DNA from: Tillus elongatus
Lineage: Eukaryota; Arthropoda; Insecta; Coleoptera; Cleridae
Direction of reading: 5' to 3'
NCBI GenBank assembly: GCA_964006375.1
Contig: OZ023269.1
Coordinates: 66,667,029-66,731,028 of the forward strand
Length of the DNA: 64,000 bases
Below are positions 1 to 10,164 of this stretch, piece by piece; position 1 is the first letter of the stretch; every line of letters begins with the position of its first letter. The translations under genes were made by a program, and so were the position numbers. The notes under the pieces are model-generated. The model saw only the letters and a list, made by a program, of their open reading frames with translations. It was not told where the DNA came from and made no database searches.

Positions 1-1519
1 TGTTTTTATCAATGTCACTGTATTCGGTTGTATATTAACATCCCCTGCTACCAAAATTTTCACTGTATTACTACATTCGGCAATTCTGCATTCACGTTTT
101 TGAATGGGAAGTCATCGTTTCGTGAAAATATCAATTGATCACTGATTCTCGTATAGGCCACATCACTATTTTCTGTAAATGGTCGTCCTACAATTATATC
201 CATGTTTTGTGCATTGTCCGGCACTACATAAAACTTAATATTGTCCACAAACGCATCATCAATGTTCAACTTCGCACGTACCACATTTTTGGTGGTTAAC
301 ACTGACCTATCGCTACCGAAAGCATATATGTTTATGTCATCGTCTTTATTATATTTCAAGTTGTTATTGATCACTGCACTGGCTCTGATGGTACAAATCG
401 CACTGCCCATGTCAATGAATGCTGTCAAAACAAGTTCATCGTCCAATTTCACATGTTTCAAGAATCTCTCGATTTTAGTATCGTTAGTTATTGTCAACAT
501 CGGTTTTTGCTGTTCACCGCGCACTTTAGCTTCAAAGTGAATACCTTTCGGGCATGCATCCCTTCTGTGTCCCCGTTCCTTGCATAGAAAACACAATAAT
601 GTTTGGCTGTGGACATTTTGAAGCGTAATGTCCTAGAGACAGGCAATTATAACATTTAACATCTTTTAAAGGTTCATTTTTAAAAGTGGGTGTGGCCACG
701 TTGAAGGCTGCACTCCTTCCTTTCATCAGAGCACTAGGATTGTCTGATCGTGACCCCTTTCTCACCGCAATAATGTTCTCGAATGACACAAGGTCTTTGT
801 AAAGTTCGTCCTCGTTTACATGCATTCTCGTATGAATCATTGAGGCTAGTTCACGTGAAAATAGCCCGATCACAATTTGCTGTTTCGTTTCAATAAAACT
901 AAGCTTCAAACATCTACACATTTTTGATTTCTCATGAAAGTAAGAATGTAAGGATTCCTTCGCACCTTGACTTAGCTGACATGGCCTTCCACTTGCATGT
1001 TAAGCTTTCTTCATGTACAAACGTTATCACAAAAGCGTCTCTGAGCTGCTGCCAATTCTCGATATCCTCCTGTCTGCTCTCAAACCAATGTCTCGCAGCC
1101 CCCTCAAGGTTTATGCGAGCTGTTTCATAGATGAATGCATCTGGCCACTTGTGAAGCATCGCTGTGCTCTCCAATGTCTTCAACCAACCGCTTGCCTGAT
1201 GTAAATTCTCTCCATTAAACGATTTGATTGTTTTGCTTAGATCTGTCATAACACTGAAGTTTGTTGTTGTTGTGACTGCCTCGTTCTCTCTTCTGTCACC
1301 AGGTGGCGCGCCTGAAGTCGCCGTTCTCTGCATCCATTCATTTTGAATCATGTTTAACATGCGCGTGTTTTGTTGTATCGCCTCGCGTAATGTCAACATC
1401 ATATCATCTCTCTCATGTACTGGCTCTGATTGGGTGCTGGCTGCTGTGCCATTCTGCGCCGTCGCACTACACATCTCTATCAACGGACGTTCTTCCTCTG
1501 GAGTCCATCCTTCCGCCAT
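1..1519 (-). pseudogene. Gypsy-type LTR retrotransposon gag and protease, broken, runs off the left edge
   Basis: Read on the minus strand from an ATG at 1519. The N-terminal part is a retrotransposon gag domain (motifs such as FNGENLHQASGWLKTLE and AARHWFE). It is followed by two CCHC zinc knuckles (CYNCLSLGHYASKC near 620-650 and CFLCKERGHRRDAC near 550-595) and a retropepsin-like segment whose active site reads DMGS instead of DTGS near 410-420. The frame is broken at least three times: around 965, around 600 between the two knuckles, and at about 60, after which the protein-like sequence continues in another frame to position 1. Reverse transcriptase and integrase would lie outside the window. 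The altered protease motif and the frameshifts mean this copy is not functional. Family membership is inferred from domain order. Confidence 0.85.
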
Positions 1520-1544
1520 TTTGAAGTTTTTCCCGTCTGGACTC

Positions 1545-1955
1545 TGCTAATCCTTCAACAGTTGATCCTCCGCACCTGGATCACTTCCACCAGATAGGTC
1601 ACACACATAGGACTGCCTCGTGCATTATTCACTGTAATGCTACTGCTCACACTCTCTTGTCTGGCTCTCTCCAGTAAAGTAACTCGGTGCTTGGTGACGC
1701 TCACCTGACTCGACACTTTTCTCTATTTCTCAATTACCTAGGCACTTGCAGGTAATATCCCACTTCTGACGTGTTAACAATCTTTGTTAAACTTGAAAAT
1801 AAACTTTATTATACCCTTTAAATTAATACATTCAACTCTAAACCCTAAAATTAGTTCCGTGACCTCGACACACACGTTGCTCCACTGTCACTCGCTCCCC
1901 ACTCCCTTTTCTACTCCCCTCTTGGCGCGCAGTTCAAATTAATAGTTAACAATTC
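1545..1955 (-). repeat. Candidate LTR/leader of the left-edge gypsy element and its junction with the Polinton
   Basis: This non-coding stretch lies upstream of the gag start and ends where PolB coding sequence appears abruptly (about 1950). It is expected to hold the leader, primer-binding site and 5' LTR of the minus-strand element. A CCA-ended sequence near 1588-1592 could be the complement of a primer-binding site. I cannot fix the LTR edges because the partner LTR is outside the window. Confidence 0.4.
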
Positions 1956-3270
1956 ATAAAGAACTTAGATATTACATCCATGTATGGCTTCTTGATGAGC
2001 CAGAAACTTCCCACGGGGAATTTTCATTGGCTCTCGCAAGAGGAAATTGAATCTTTACATAATACTGTTTCAAATATTCCAGACGATGCTGAGACGGGTT
2101 ATGTTTTGGAAGTTGATCTTGAATATCCTACATATTTACATGACTGTCATAATGACCTACCATTTTGTCCGGAAAATTATAAACCACATGGTAGCAAAAG
2201 TCGAAAATTAATTCCAAATTTGCAAAATAAAGAAAAGTATATTTTACATTATAGAAATTTAAAACAATGTCTAAAGTATGGTCTTAAATTAATAAAAATT
2301 CACAGAGGTATACAATTTTCTCAATCGGCATGGCTTAAACCATACATAGAGTTGAATACAAAGTTGCGAAATTCTGCCAAGAATGACTTTGAGCGTCGTA
2401 GTTTTAAATTAAAAATAAATTGTATATTTGGAAAAACAATGGAAAATGTTGAAAACCGTGTAAATATAAAGCTTACAACACAGTTTGAAAAAAATATTAA
2501 AAGAAATGGTGCCGGAAATTATATTAGCAGACCCCATTTTAAAGAATCAAGAATATTTTGTGACCATTTAGTAGCTATTCAAATGCAAAAACATATATTG
2601 AATATAACAAACCTATTTATGTTGGATTTTCAATACTATATATATCAAAAACTATACTTTATGATTTTTTTATGGATTTTTAAAACCATTATATGGTGAT
2701 AATATATCTATTTTATATACTGATACGGATTCTTTAATAGTTTATGTTGAAACTGAAAATTTTTATGAAGATATGAAACAGCACCTTGATAAATATGATA
2801 CTTCTAATTATAGCCTAAATAATATACACAATATTCCAAAAAACTTATCGACTATAGAAAAAATGAAGGATGAATATGGTGGGAAAGTGTTAGAATCCTA
2901 TTACGGTATTTCTGCAAAAGCATATTGCATTAACACTCCAGAGACAATTTCAAAGAAGGCAAAAGGAATAAATAAGTCCATCATTAAAAAGCAGTTAGAA
3001 CTTAAACATTATAAAGCAATTGTGGATGGAGAATATTCAACCGTACATTGTCTAATGTATATCTTTAAATCAGAATCTCATCAGATTTTTACCAACCTTA
3101 TACGTAAGGTAGCATTATCTAATAAAGATGATAAACGATACCTCATCCCTCCATCAAATGCCCTTTGGCTTGGGGGCATATAGATATACCATTAGCAAGT
3201 CTATCAGCTGACGAAAGATTAGATCGTCTTATTCAAGTAATGAAAGAGCTTGCTGAAAGCGACATTTAGC
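1950..3270 (+). pseudogene. Protein-primed type B DNA polymerase, C-terminal half (Polinton PolB)
   Basis: The open sequence begins at motif A (LDITSMYG, normally preceded by the exonuclease and TPR domains, which are missing) and continues through MSQKLPTGNFHW, the motif B region (KLKINCIFGKTMEN) and motif C (YTDTDSLIVY at about 2717-2746). The tail IDIPLASLSADERLDRL ends at a TAG at 3268-3270. There are frame breaks near 2600, near 2680 and near 3170. This is the organellar/viral DNA_pol_B_2 family that replicates Polintons, adintoviruses and linear plasmids. The 5' half has been cut off at about 1950 by the gypsy element, so the rest may lie beyond the left edge of the window. Confidence 0.9.
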
Positions 3271-3297
3271 AATAGATTTTATGGAAGGGGGGTAAAA

Positions 3298-3330
3298 TAT
3301 ATAAGTAGCATTTAATGTTAGCTTGTCAGT
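3298..3330 (+). promoter_or_regulatory. Core promoter of the 245-aa ORF (TATA + initiator)
   Basis: TATATAAG starts at 3298 and an arthropod-type initiator TCAGT lies at 3326-3330, so the predicted +1 A (3328) is 30 bases from the start of the TATA box. The first ATG of the next gene is 19 bases further on (3347). This spacing is what is expected of a TATA/Inr polymerase II core promoter; activity is inferred. Confidence 0.55.
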
Positions 3331-3346
3331 TACTTTAACTCTAAAC

Positions 3347-4084
3347 ATGAGTCAATACTTATATTCAGAACTTTTCTCTCGCTTATGTGGTGAAACACAA
3401 ACAATTTGTAAGCGTACTTTGCGATATATAATTACTAGAAATGCTTGTGAAGAAAATTTGCCAATCGCTGTAGCTATTTTAAATAAAATAGCCGTTCCAG
3501 ATGCAGCTTTTCGTTATATAGTTGATAGCGAAGTTTGCAGCAATAATTTAATTTCATTATTGGTGGAAAAAAAAAAGTTGGACAAGTTTATAGATGACGT
3601 GATTGAGGTGGTGAAGCATGCTGGCCATGACTTTTTAAGTATTTTGGAATTGGACGATTTACTTGGTGAGAATCACATCACTTCACCGATTTGTGAAAAA
3701 TACTATTTGTTTACTTTATTAACATGTGGAGATTTGAAAAATTTTGATGAAAAATATCAAGCAACAAATATTTCCTCAAAATATAGGAAAATTGATTCAT
3801 TAATCGATGAAACTATTTGCAATGTTGCCCATTTTGCCGATGTTAAACTTTTAAAATGTATAATGGGTGTGGTTAAAGAATTTAATATTAAATTTCACTT
3901 TGAGCCAAATAAGAATGATGAACATAAACAAGTTCATACATGGTTAACAAAAAATATTGAGAAGGGGTTGAAAGGTGGTGAAAATTTAGGGTGGGAAGAA
4001 GGACCCTGTATGGCCAAATGGCCTTCAACAAAATTTAAAGATTATATTGAAACTTTAAGTTGTTTGTATGAATGGTCTCATTAA
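3347..4084 (+). CDS. Unrecognised Polinton-associated protein, 245 aa
   Basis: An intact reading frame that starts at the first ATG (MSQYLYSELFSRLCGE), just downstream of a TATA/initiator pair. It is mostly alpha-helical in composition, rich in Leu, Lys and Glu, with no signal peptide or membrane segment visible. The C-terminal part (GWEEGPCMAKWPSTKFKDYI) is richer in Trp and Gly and may be a small folded module. I do not recognise a family. Its position directly after PolB in a Polinton suggests a replication or host-interaction gene, but that is inference only. It is one of the few unbroken genes of the element. Confidence 0.6.
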   Translation: MSQYLYSELFSRLCGETQTICKRTLRYIITRNACEENLPIAVAILNKIAVPDAAFRYIVDSEVCSNNLISLLVEKKKLDKFIDDVIEVVKHAGHDFLSILELDDLLGENHITSPICEKYYLFTLLTCGDLKNFDEKYQATNISSKYRKIDSLIDETICNVAHFADVKLLKCIMGVVKEFNIKFHFEPNKNDEHKQVHTWLTKNIEKGLKGGENLGWEEGPCMAKWPSTKFKDYIETLSCLYEWSH

Positions 4085-4399
4085 AGTTTTTTTTACATTT
4101 TTTTTGTGTGTACCATTATATTACTTGCATTATATCTAAATTTAATGTATTGTTTAAAAAGAAACAAAATGTGAGAATAAATAATTTATTCCTAATATGT
4201 TTTTATCATGTTTAATTATGATTATCACTAAATACTTCAAGATTGTATGTAAGAGTTATTCTTAAATTATTGTAAGTTCTCATAAATCTGCAGCAACTCA
4301 AGGATATCCCTCTCCCTTTAATAATTTTGGAAGGGGGACTACCATAAGTTAGAGAACATATTTATTATAGGCAGTTCTTAAACTTTTAATAAACAATGA

Positions 4400-5047
4400 A
4401 TAACTACAACAATTGCCAGCCAGCTAACCAAGCAATTTCTGAAAAATCAGCTAAAAAGAAATAATTTTGTTACAATTAATGAGAAACAATATCATCTCAA
4501 CCCATCCAAATCAAAATATGTATGCTGTGCACTAGCTTACAAATTTAATTTTCAACCTTTGGTGATAATTAAAGGTTTGAAAGGTGATAATGTGTTTTTA
4601 AATGAGTCTGAATGGAATGAGTTCCTGAAGCATCAAGGCATAGTAACTAACTATTTTTATACAACGAGTGGTGAAACTTTTCAACCACTAAGGTCTTCAT
4701 TTACAATACATTTTGAATGGTTTAGAGATATAAAAATCATAAAAGTGGAAGACAAATATGGTAATGGAGTTTATTTAGCTATGGAAACTGTTAGCAAATT
4801 ATTTGAACTGGCATCCTTAATCAACTATAAAGTGGATATGCTCAAGAAACAAGAATTTTCCAAGTATTTCGATACCTTGATCGACAGTGTCAATTCCAAC
4901 ATTGATGTTGGCCAGTTTATTTTAAATGAAGTGTCTACGACAAGCAATTCGGAAAATGTCAGTTCAGTAATGGAGCTGATATATCAGTATCCGAATTTGA
5001 AAGTATTCAACAGATATAGCCCCTTTTCATTTTACAATCAACACTGA
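4400..5047 (+). CDS. Unrecognised Polinton-associated ORF, up to 215 aa
   Basis: The open frame runs from 4400, after a stop at 4397-4399, to a stop at 5047, but contains no ATG near its start. An ATG at 4396 opens a neighbouring frame for only 22 codons (MNNYNNCQPANQAISEK), which suggests an early frameshift in a once-longer gene starting at 4396. The frame includes NEKQYHLNPSKSKYVCCALAYK and KGLKGDNVFLNESEW and ends SPFSFYNQH. It is a soluble, mixed charged protein with no motif I can name. It sits two bases before the next small ORF, in line with a compact viral-type transcription unit. Confidence 0.5.
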   Translation: MTTTIASQLTKQFLKNQLKRNNFVTINEKQYHLNPSKSKYVCCALAYKFNFQPLVIIKGLKGDNVFLNESEWNEFLKHQGIVTNYFYTTSGETFQPLRSSFTIHFEWFRDIKIIKVEDKYGNGVYLAMETVSKLFELASLINYKVDMLKKQEFSKYFDTLIDSVNSNIDVGQFILNEVSTTSNSENVSSVMELIYQYPNLKVFNRYSPFSFYNQH

Positions 5048-5049
5048 AT

Positions 5050-5232
5050 ATGAAGAAGCACGTTACTTTTAATGAATCACGCAATCAAGTAAAATATATT
5101 ACAGTTTGGAATTTCGCACATCGTCAAGCAAGAATTGGTGAATGGAAGCAATATGCAAGGGATCGTGATCGATTTCTTCGTCGAATAAACAAAACTGCTG
5201 AAACCATCAACTACATTTTTGATAAGTCATAG
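5050..5232 (+). CDS. Small basic protein, 60 aa, unrecognised
   Basis: An intact ORF from an ATG three bases after the stop of the preceding frame. The product is strongly basic and aromatic (MKKHVTFNESRNQVKYITVW, then WKQYARDRDRFLRRINKTAE) and could bind nucleic acid. No family recognised. Its tight spacing to the upstream ORF supports it being a real gene of the element rather than a chance frame. Confidence 0.5.
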   Translation: MKKHVTFNESRNQVKYITVWNFAHRQARIGEWKQYARDRDRFLRRINKTAETINYIFDKS

Positions 5233-5555
5233 ACTGCGGATTTATGAAGAACGTTTTTTAAATTTTGTGTAGTAATTAGTCTTTTATAAAATATTTATTT
5301 TTTGTCGGGAGGTGTTTTTTTTTGTGAAATTATTGTACTTTGTAAAAATTATTGTTTAAAAAATTATAATAAACATGTCAAACTAAAATGTTTTTATGTA
5401 AAATTATTGTTTAAAAAAATTATAATAAACATATGTCTAACTAAAATGTTTTTATTATTTAAGAAAAATCTATAAACTTCCTGTAAAGACTACTTTATTT
5501 AGGTAAATAATTACATTACAAAAAATAAAAACAAAGTATATATATTTAACATAAA
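5233..5555. other. AT-rich spacer between convergent Polinton genes
   Basis: A gene-free gap between plus-strand ORFs ending at 5232 and the minus-strand integrase ending at 5556. It contains two near-identical copies (about 5340-5395 and 5400-5455) of an AT-rich segment with the AATAAA-like string TAATAAACAT, which may serve as polyadenylation signals for the left genes. Confidence 0.4.
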
Positions 5556-6513
5556 TTATATAAAAGTATTCTTAGATATCCAAGAATTATTTGATTTATC
5601 TAGTCCTAACCATTTCACAAATACCTTACCCCCCTTCCTCCTAATAATTATTTCTATTAAATATATATCTGGATATTTTACTTTCTGAAGTTCTTCGTAG
5701 AATCCTCCTTTAATTGATTGCTTTTTTCCATCTTCAAGATAATACATGGTTGGATTTATCACTCTCACCTCAGCTATTTGAAAAATCTCATTGGACCAGT
5801 TTGGTGTATAACCTTTTTCAAAAAGTTCACGATGTTTACTTATACGAACAAAATCCCCAACACGAATTTTTTTTTCTTCGGATCAACTGTTTTCATATAA
5901 CTGAATGCATATTTTAAAATATGTTTTTCATGTTTCTTCTTAACTTGTACCGGCCTCATACCAGTAGTACTGTGTACTTTATTATTATAATATGAAACAA
6001 TTTTTTTAAGGAGATCTAGCCATTTGTAATTTCCTTGCATGCTGAATTGCTTCCACATTAAAGTCTTCAATGTTCTGTTTACACGTTCACATATACTAGC
6101 CTTAAGATTTGTATAAGTGGCGTAATGATTATTTGAAACTGATCCATCAGGGATTTGAACTCGCGACCAAAAAACTCCATACCATTATCTGTCTGTACAT
6201 TTTTGGGTTGAGTTTTCAGAGATTTTAGAATATTAGCCATAGCTTTTGCAACTTCTTTTGATGTTTTACTTTTTAATGGTTCAGCCCAGACAAACTTTAA
6301 AAAGGCATTAATTACTACTAAAATGTATTTGTACCCTTTATTGAATTTAGAATAAGGAAGCATTTCTACTAAATCTGCCTGAAACAAATCAGTTAACCGC
6401 TTAACTATTACATGACGCCTTCTATAATTTCTTCTGGCGGGTTTGTGAAGTTCATTCACCACTACTTCTTTTACATTAATAGCGGACATTTTAGGTGTAG
6501 TTCTATGGTGCAA
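5556..6513 (-). pseudogene. Retroviral-type (rve) integrase with chromodomain-like tail, Polinton integrase
   Basis: Read from 6513 downwards. The catalytic core has its first Asp in FQADLVEMLPYSKFNKGYKY, its second in NVQTDNGMEFFGREF and its Glu in CERVNRTLK (near 6090-6110, in another frame). A C-terminal chromodomain-like segment follows (VFVKWLGLDKSNNSWI, 5570-5620). These are the D, D and E of the retroviral integrase superfamily that inserts Polintons. The frame is broken near 6110 (core to Glu), near 5840 and near 5770, so it cannot make an intact enzyme. No His/Cys zinc finger is visible before the first Asp, perhaps lost at 6514-6850, a stretch with no recognisable coding sequence. 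Confidence 0.85.
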
Positions 6514-6855
6514 GCGATCGCTTTGCTGTTTGGAGAATGTTCAAAATAAAATGTCCTGATTTTATCTTCACACCAACTAATTTTTTAGCAGATATTTTTG
6601 TATTATTTAGAAATATAATGACTTCAGTTGATGGATTTACATAAATGTTTTCAATTTACGCAGCGTAGTCAAAAAATATTGCATAGGATTCATTATTTAA
6701 ATACCATCTCTGGATGTTTTTATCGATTGATTTATATCAATTATATAGTAAAATTATTTTTTGTTGTAGTTTTGAATTAAGATTTCTGTTTATTATTCTA
6801 CAAACTTTGTCTAGTCATATTGAGACTGATAAAGCGATAACAATTAATTATTATT

Positions 6856-7832
6856 TTATACTATTATATGAGCTTCCTGTAATTCCTCAATCAGGGAAAC
6901 TATCTCATTGTGGTTACCGTTATTACCGGCATTTTGAGCCGCAATTAGAAGTCTTAGTCTATCAACTAATTCATTAGGGTCATCCCAGTGTATAAAGTTT
7001 ATTGGGTTTTTGTTCCATTTCATAAAACCCTTTCCCGATCGCAAATCATACACTCTGCTGGGAAATGAAGCCGAGCGTCGTCTCTGTCCAGGAGGTTTAA
7101 TTACAGAATTATATTTCTTTGAGGGATTGCCTATTTTGGGGTTATTTGCATCATAATTTCGTCGGAGAGCATTTGTTTTTTCTAAAATATGAAGATAATC
7201 TTTATGTTCTGCTACTTTATATGGTGCTGGATTCTTTTTAAATAATAATTCATACAATCCGGTTGTTCCTTTATATCTGACACCTTTTACAACAATATCT
7301 TCATCATCAAAATTAATTTCAGAGTCTCCAATATAAAATTTATCTGAAAGTAGGTCATGCCTAATCCCATGCGTATGATCAAAGGCATCATCGGAATCCC
7401 GTATCATTGCTTCTATGTATTGTCGAGGTAGTGGAGCAAATTGGTCCAAATATATCTCAAAAGAAGGTTCACTGAGCAGTCTTTGAAGTTCTGCTGTGCT
7501 AATTTCAGCGGGAGGCTCCGGTTCTTGTTCAGGTTCTGCGATAAATACCTCTTCACCTAACGGCTCTTCTTGAAATAAGCGACGCGGTCTCATTTTTGTC
7601 TCATATTTCACGGACGTTTTTTCTGACTTGTTAAATTTTTCTTCTTTTACTTTGGATGCATTTTTTTTTCGAGTTTAATATCTGAAAGTATCTTTTTTAA
7701 GGGTTCTGTAATATGTTTTAATTCTTCCCCTCTCTGAATGGCAGATTCTACAACATCAGATTTTAGACTTTGCAACTTTCGTTTAAGTGCTTTTCTTGTT
7801 TTAATGAGTTGTCTTGCAACTGTTTGATCCAT
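6856..7832 (-). pseudogene. DUF8207-like Polinton protein (coiled N-terminus, acidic linker, conserved C-terminus)
   Basis: A single gene read from an ATG at 7832. The N-terminal 60 residues are a charged helical segment (ARQLIKTRKALKRKLQSLKS). After a frame change in an A/T homopolymer at about 7663-7671 the frame continues through an acidic linker (EEPLGEEVFIAEPEQEPEPP) and then the conserved core: HTHGIRHDLLSDKFYIGDS, EDIVVKGVRYKGTTGLYELL and TNALRRNYDAN. This core pattern matches the DUF8207 family common in arthropod mobile elements; its function is unknown. The second Polinton remnant has the start of the same gene at 15165. The only break I see is in the homopolymer, so a sequencing or assembly error is possible. 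Confidence 0.75.
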
Positions 7833-7878
7833 GTTTGTGTTGTCAATAGTTAATTAATACTAAAACTTTTTTTCATCC

Positions 7879-8568
7879 TTACGGATAAATATAGGCATCA
7901 AATCCTTTTCTATATCTGCCAGCCTGGAATGGAAATTCTTTATTTATAACCAAAAATCCGAATTTACCTTTCCAACAATAACAACATATATCTTTAAATT
8001 ACTGAAATGTCATATCAACATTAACGTGATCATCATAAATATGTTTCAGATTAGTATTATCTTGTTTAAATATTACAAGCAAATTTGCATTATCTCTAAT
8101 TAATTGTTATGGAATTGAGGAATAAGTTTGACATAGATAAAAACAATCTGCATTGTTATGGCGGCCGAAGCAAAAATAATCTCTCATAATGCTTTGATTG
8201 CAGCAAACAATATCATCAAATATTATTATTGAATTTGACTTTATCTGGTCAGGGGGAACTATGTCATCACCGTTTTCATATTCAAAATATCCTATATCTG
8301 TAATAGGTTGCAAAAGATGTTTGAGATATTTATATTTTGATTGGTTAAGTGACTTGGAATAGATGTAAATGTTTTCAAAACGTAATCCATTCGGATGTTC
8401 TAAGAGCGTAACCATTACATTTGTTTTTCCACAGCCGGATGCTCCAACCAACAGACCTCTTTTACATTCACTACCCAATAAAGTACCGTGTCGGCTGAAC
8501 TTTTCTGCTAAAGAAATGTCATCGTGATCCTGAATCGGCAACTTTAATGCTTGTTGCGTCACTCTCAT
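7879..8568 (-). pseudogene. A32/FtsK-HerA type genome-packaging ATPase of the Polinton
   Basis: Starts at the ATG at 8568 (MRVTQQALKLPIQDHDD). Walker A is GASGCGKT at about residues 42-49 and Walker B is SIIIFDD. A conserved FCFGRHNNADCFYLCQTYS block follows, and the C-terminus RYRKGFDAYIYP ends at a TAA at 7879-7881. Two in-frame TAA codons interrupt the C-terminal third (right after the YSSIP motif at about 8105, and near 7990). The same positions are coding in the second copy at 14421-15116. Such ATPases pump DNA into capsids in adenovirus-like and Polinton viruses. It is transcribed away from the capsid genes, with the shared intergenic region at 8569-8707. Confidence 0.85.
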
Positions 8569-8707
8569 TTTATTTATGACAAATGGTTTTAATTAAGTAA
8601 ATTAAATGTATTTATAGATTACAAAAAACAAACTTCAAGAGTATATATAGCCCAATAGTTTCATAAATCAATCATACTTGTATTATTTTTCAACCTAATC
8701 ACACAAT
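8569..8707. promoter_or_regulatory. Divergent promoter between packaging ATPase and capsid-side genes
   Basis: This 139-base gap separates the minus-strand ATPase from the plus-strand pX-like gene. TATATATAG lies at 8642-8650 on the plus strand, with TCATAC initiator-like sequence about 30 bases on. A TATAAATA-type sequence lies on the minus strand around 8610-8618, about 45 bases before the ATPase ATG. The layout is a bidirectional promoter of viral type; activity is inferred. Confidence 0.45.
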
Positions 8708-9171
8708 ATGAAGTTAAAACGTTTGTTGGCACTGGAACTTCGTAGAAAAGGTAAATTATTAAAAAAAAAGGAAGAGGTTTATCTTTTTCCAAAATGCCTT
8801 TCGGCATTAAAGGAAAACATAAAAAATCGAAACGTAGTAAGAAAAGTAGAATAATACGTGCTCCCAAAATTGGTGGCTTTTTACCTTTCTTGCTACCTGC
8901 TTTGGGAGCGTTAGGTGCATTAGCCGGAGGCGGCGCCAGTATAGCGAAAACCGTAGTTGATGCCAAGAATGCTGCAAAGGTATTACAAGAAGCAAAACGT
9001 CATAATATGGAGCTTGAAAAAGTTGCCAGATCATCTAAAGGTTCTGGGTTATTTTTAAAACCGTACCAAAAAAAACTTCCGATAAAACTACCATCGCGAC
9101 CTTTGACGAATATTGATTTACTAAAGTTTGCAAATTTGTTAAAGATAAAAAAATTTGGGGAGTATACATGA
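8708..9171 (+). pseudogene. pX/pVI-like small basic, Gly-rich hydrophobic virion protein
   Basis: The ATG at 8708 opens MKLKRLLALELRRKGKLLKK. After a one-base frame change in an A9 run at 8761-8769 the protein continues as FSKMPFGIKGKHKKSKRSKK, then the diagnostic hydrophobic Gly/Ala block GGFLPFLLPALGALGALAGG, then ASIAKTVVDAKNAAKVLQEA and a C-terminus with PYQKKLP. An intact but shorter frame starts at the inner ATG at 8794. The same block forms the C-terminus of the PLA2 protein at 13670-14344, where it is fused to a lipase domain. Comparable Gly-rich segments occur in adenovirus-like core or membrane-lytic proteins; the functional assignment is inference. Its stop overlaps the next gene's start (ATGA, 9168-9171). 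Confidence 0.65.
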
Positions 9172-9452
9172 GAGACAATCTACCAAACAAAATTAAAAAC
9201 AACGAGTCTGGCATTATTAATCTTGACAGTAAACAGGGTAGCGGAACTCATTGGACCGCATATGTAAAGAAAAAAGCACATATAAATTATTTCGTTAGTT
9301 ATGGAAACTTACGACCCCCCAGCGATGTAGTTAATTATTTTTTTAGCGGTGATTATAATAACACAATCACTTATAATTATCAAAGGGAGCAAAGTCCCCA
9401 TTCTTTTAGGTGTGGTCACCTGTGTTTGAAATTTCTATATAACACACAGTAA
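9168..9452 (+). CDS. Adenain-like cysteine protease (virion maturation protease)
   Basis: A 94-residue frame overlapping the previous stop by ATGA. The His box is GSGTHWTAYVK and the Cys box is SFRCGHLCLKFL, the order and spacing of Ulp1/adenain C48/C5 proteases used by adenoviruses and Polintons to process capsid precursors. The acidic member of the triad normally lies in a Tyr-Phe-acid-Ser/Pro-Phe-Gly motif after the His. Here that motif reads YFVSYGN, so the acid is a Val and the copy is probably inactive even though the frame is open. The length is close to that of short Polinton homologues that start near MRGNLP. Confidence 0.8.
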   Translation: MRDNLPNKIKNNESGIINLDSKQGSGTHWTAYVKKKAHINYFVSYGNLRPPSDVVNYFFSGDYNNTITYNYQREQSPHSFRCGHLCLKFLYNTQ

Positions 9453-9472
9453 TCTCTGCTGTATTGCCAGTT
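9432..9472 (+). promoter_or_regulatory. Possible promoter of the minor capsid gene
   Basis: TATATAAC starts at 9436, inside the end of the protease frame, and an initiator-like CCAGT lies at 9467-9471, 33 bases on. The minor capsid ATG follows at 9480. Weaker than the other two TATA/Inr pairs in this element. Confidence 0.3.
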
Positions 9473-9479
9473 GTGTAAC

Positions 9480-10164
9480 ATGTCTTACGCTTTTACATTT
9501 TCGGGAAAGGAATCTGTGCTTAGCGCAGATTTTAATCCTCCAATATTATTAGATGACAATTCACAATTTGTGATTGGTCTAACAAATTTCGAGACTTTCA
9601 ATGTTATCCCTAATATTGATGAAACCAACAATAAATTTTTCTATGGCACTGAACATGTTACGATTCCAACAGGTTCTTATGAAATTTCAGATATACATCA
9701 ATATTTACAGAAAAACATGAAAAAAGAAACTTTAGAACTCGAAGCGAATAATAATACATTAAAAACTATGTAGTAAAGATATTGATTTTTCAAAAGCCAA
9801 TTCCATCGGTAAACTTTTAGGATTTAGTAATAAGCTTTTAAAGGCGAATTTAGTTCATGAATCAGAAAATCCAGTTGAAATTATTAAAGTAAATGCTTTA
9901 TGTATTGACTGCAACATATCTTCTGGTTCCTATAATAATGGTAAGCCGGTTCATACAATACATCAGTTTTTTTCCACTGTACCTCCTGGATATAAAATAG
10001 TGGAAACGGCTCAAAACATCATTTACTTTCTAGTTACCGTTAAGACCATTACTAATATAACCATTAAGGTGCTTGATCAAGACGGAAACTTAGTAAATTT
10101 TAGGGGTGAAACGGTTACAGTAAAGGTGCATTTGAAAAAAGATATAAATGGTTGTGAGATATAA
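9480..10164 (+). pseudogene. Minor capsid (penton-like) protein of the Polinton
   Basis: Starts at MSYAFTFSGKESVLSADFNP. Conserved-looking stretches are LDDNSQFVIGLTNFETFNVI in the first half and, after a frame change near 9768-9775, IGKLLGFSNKLLKAN, HTIHQFFSTVPPGYKIVE and VKVHLKKDINGCEI to the TAA at 10162-10164. The all-beta, hydrophilic composition and the position directly before the major capsid gene fit the single-jelly-roll minor capsid protein of Polintons. This is inferred from layout and sequence style, not from a structural comparison. One frameshift makes it a pseudogene. Confidence 0.65.
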
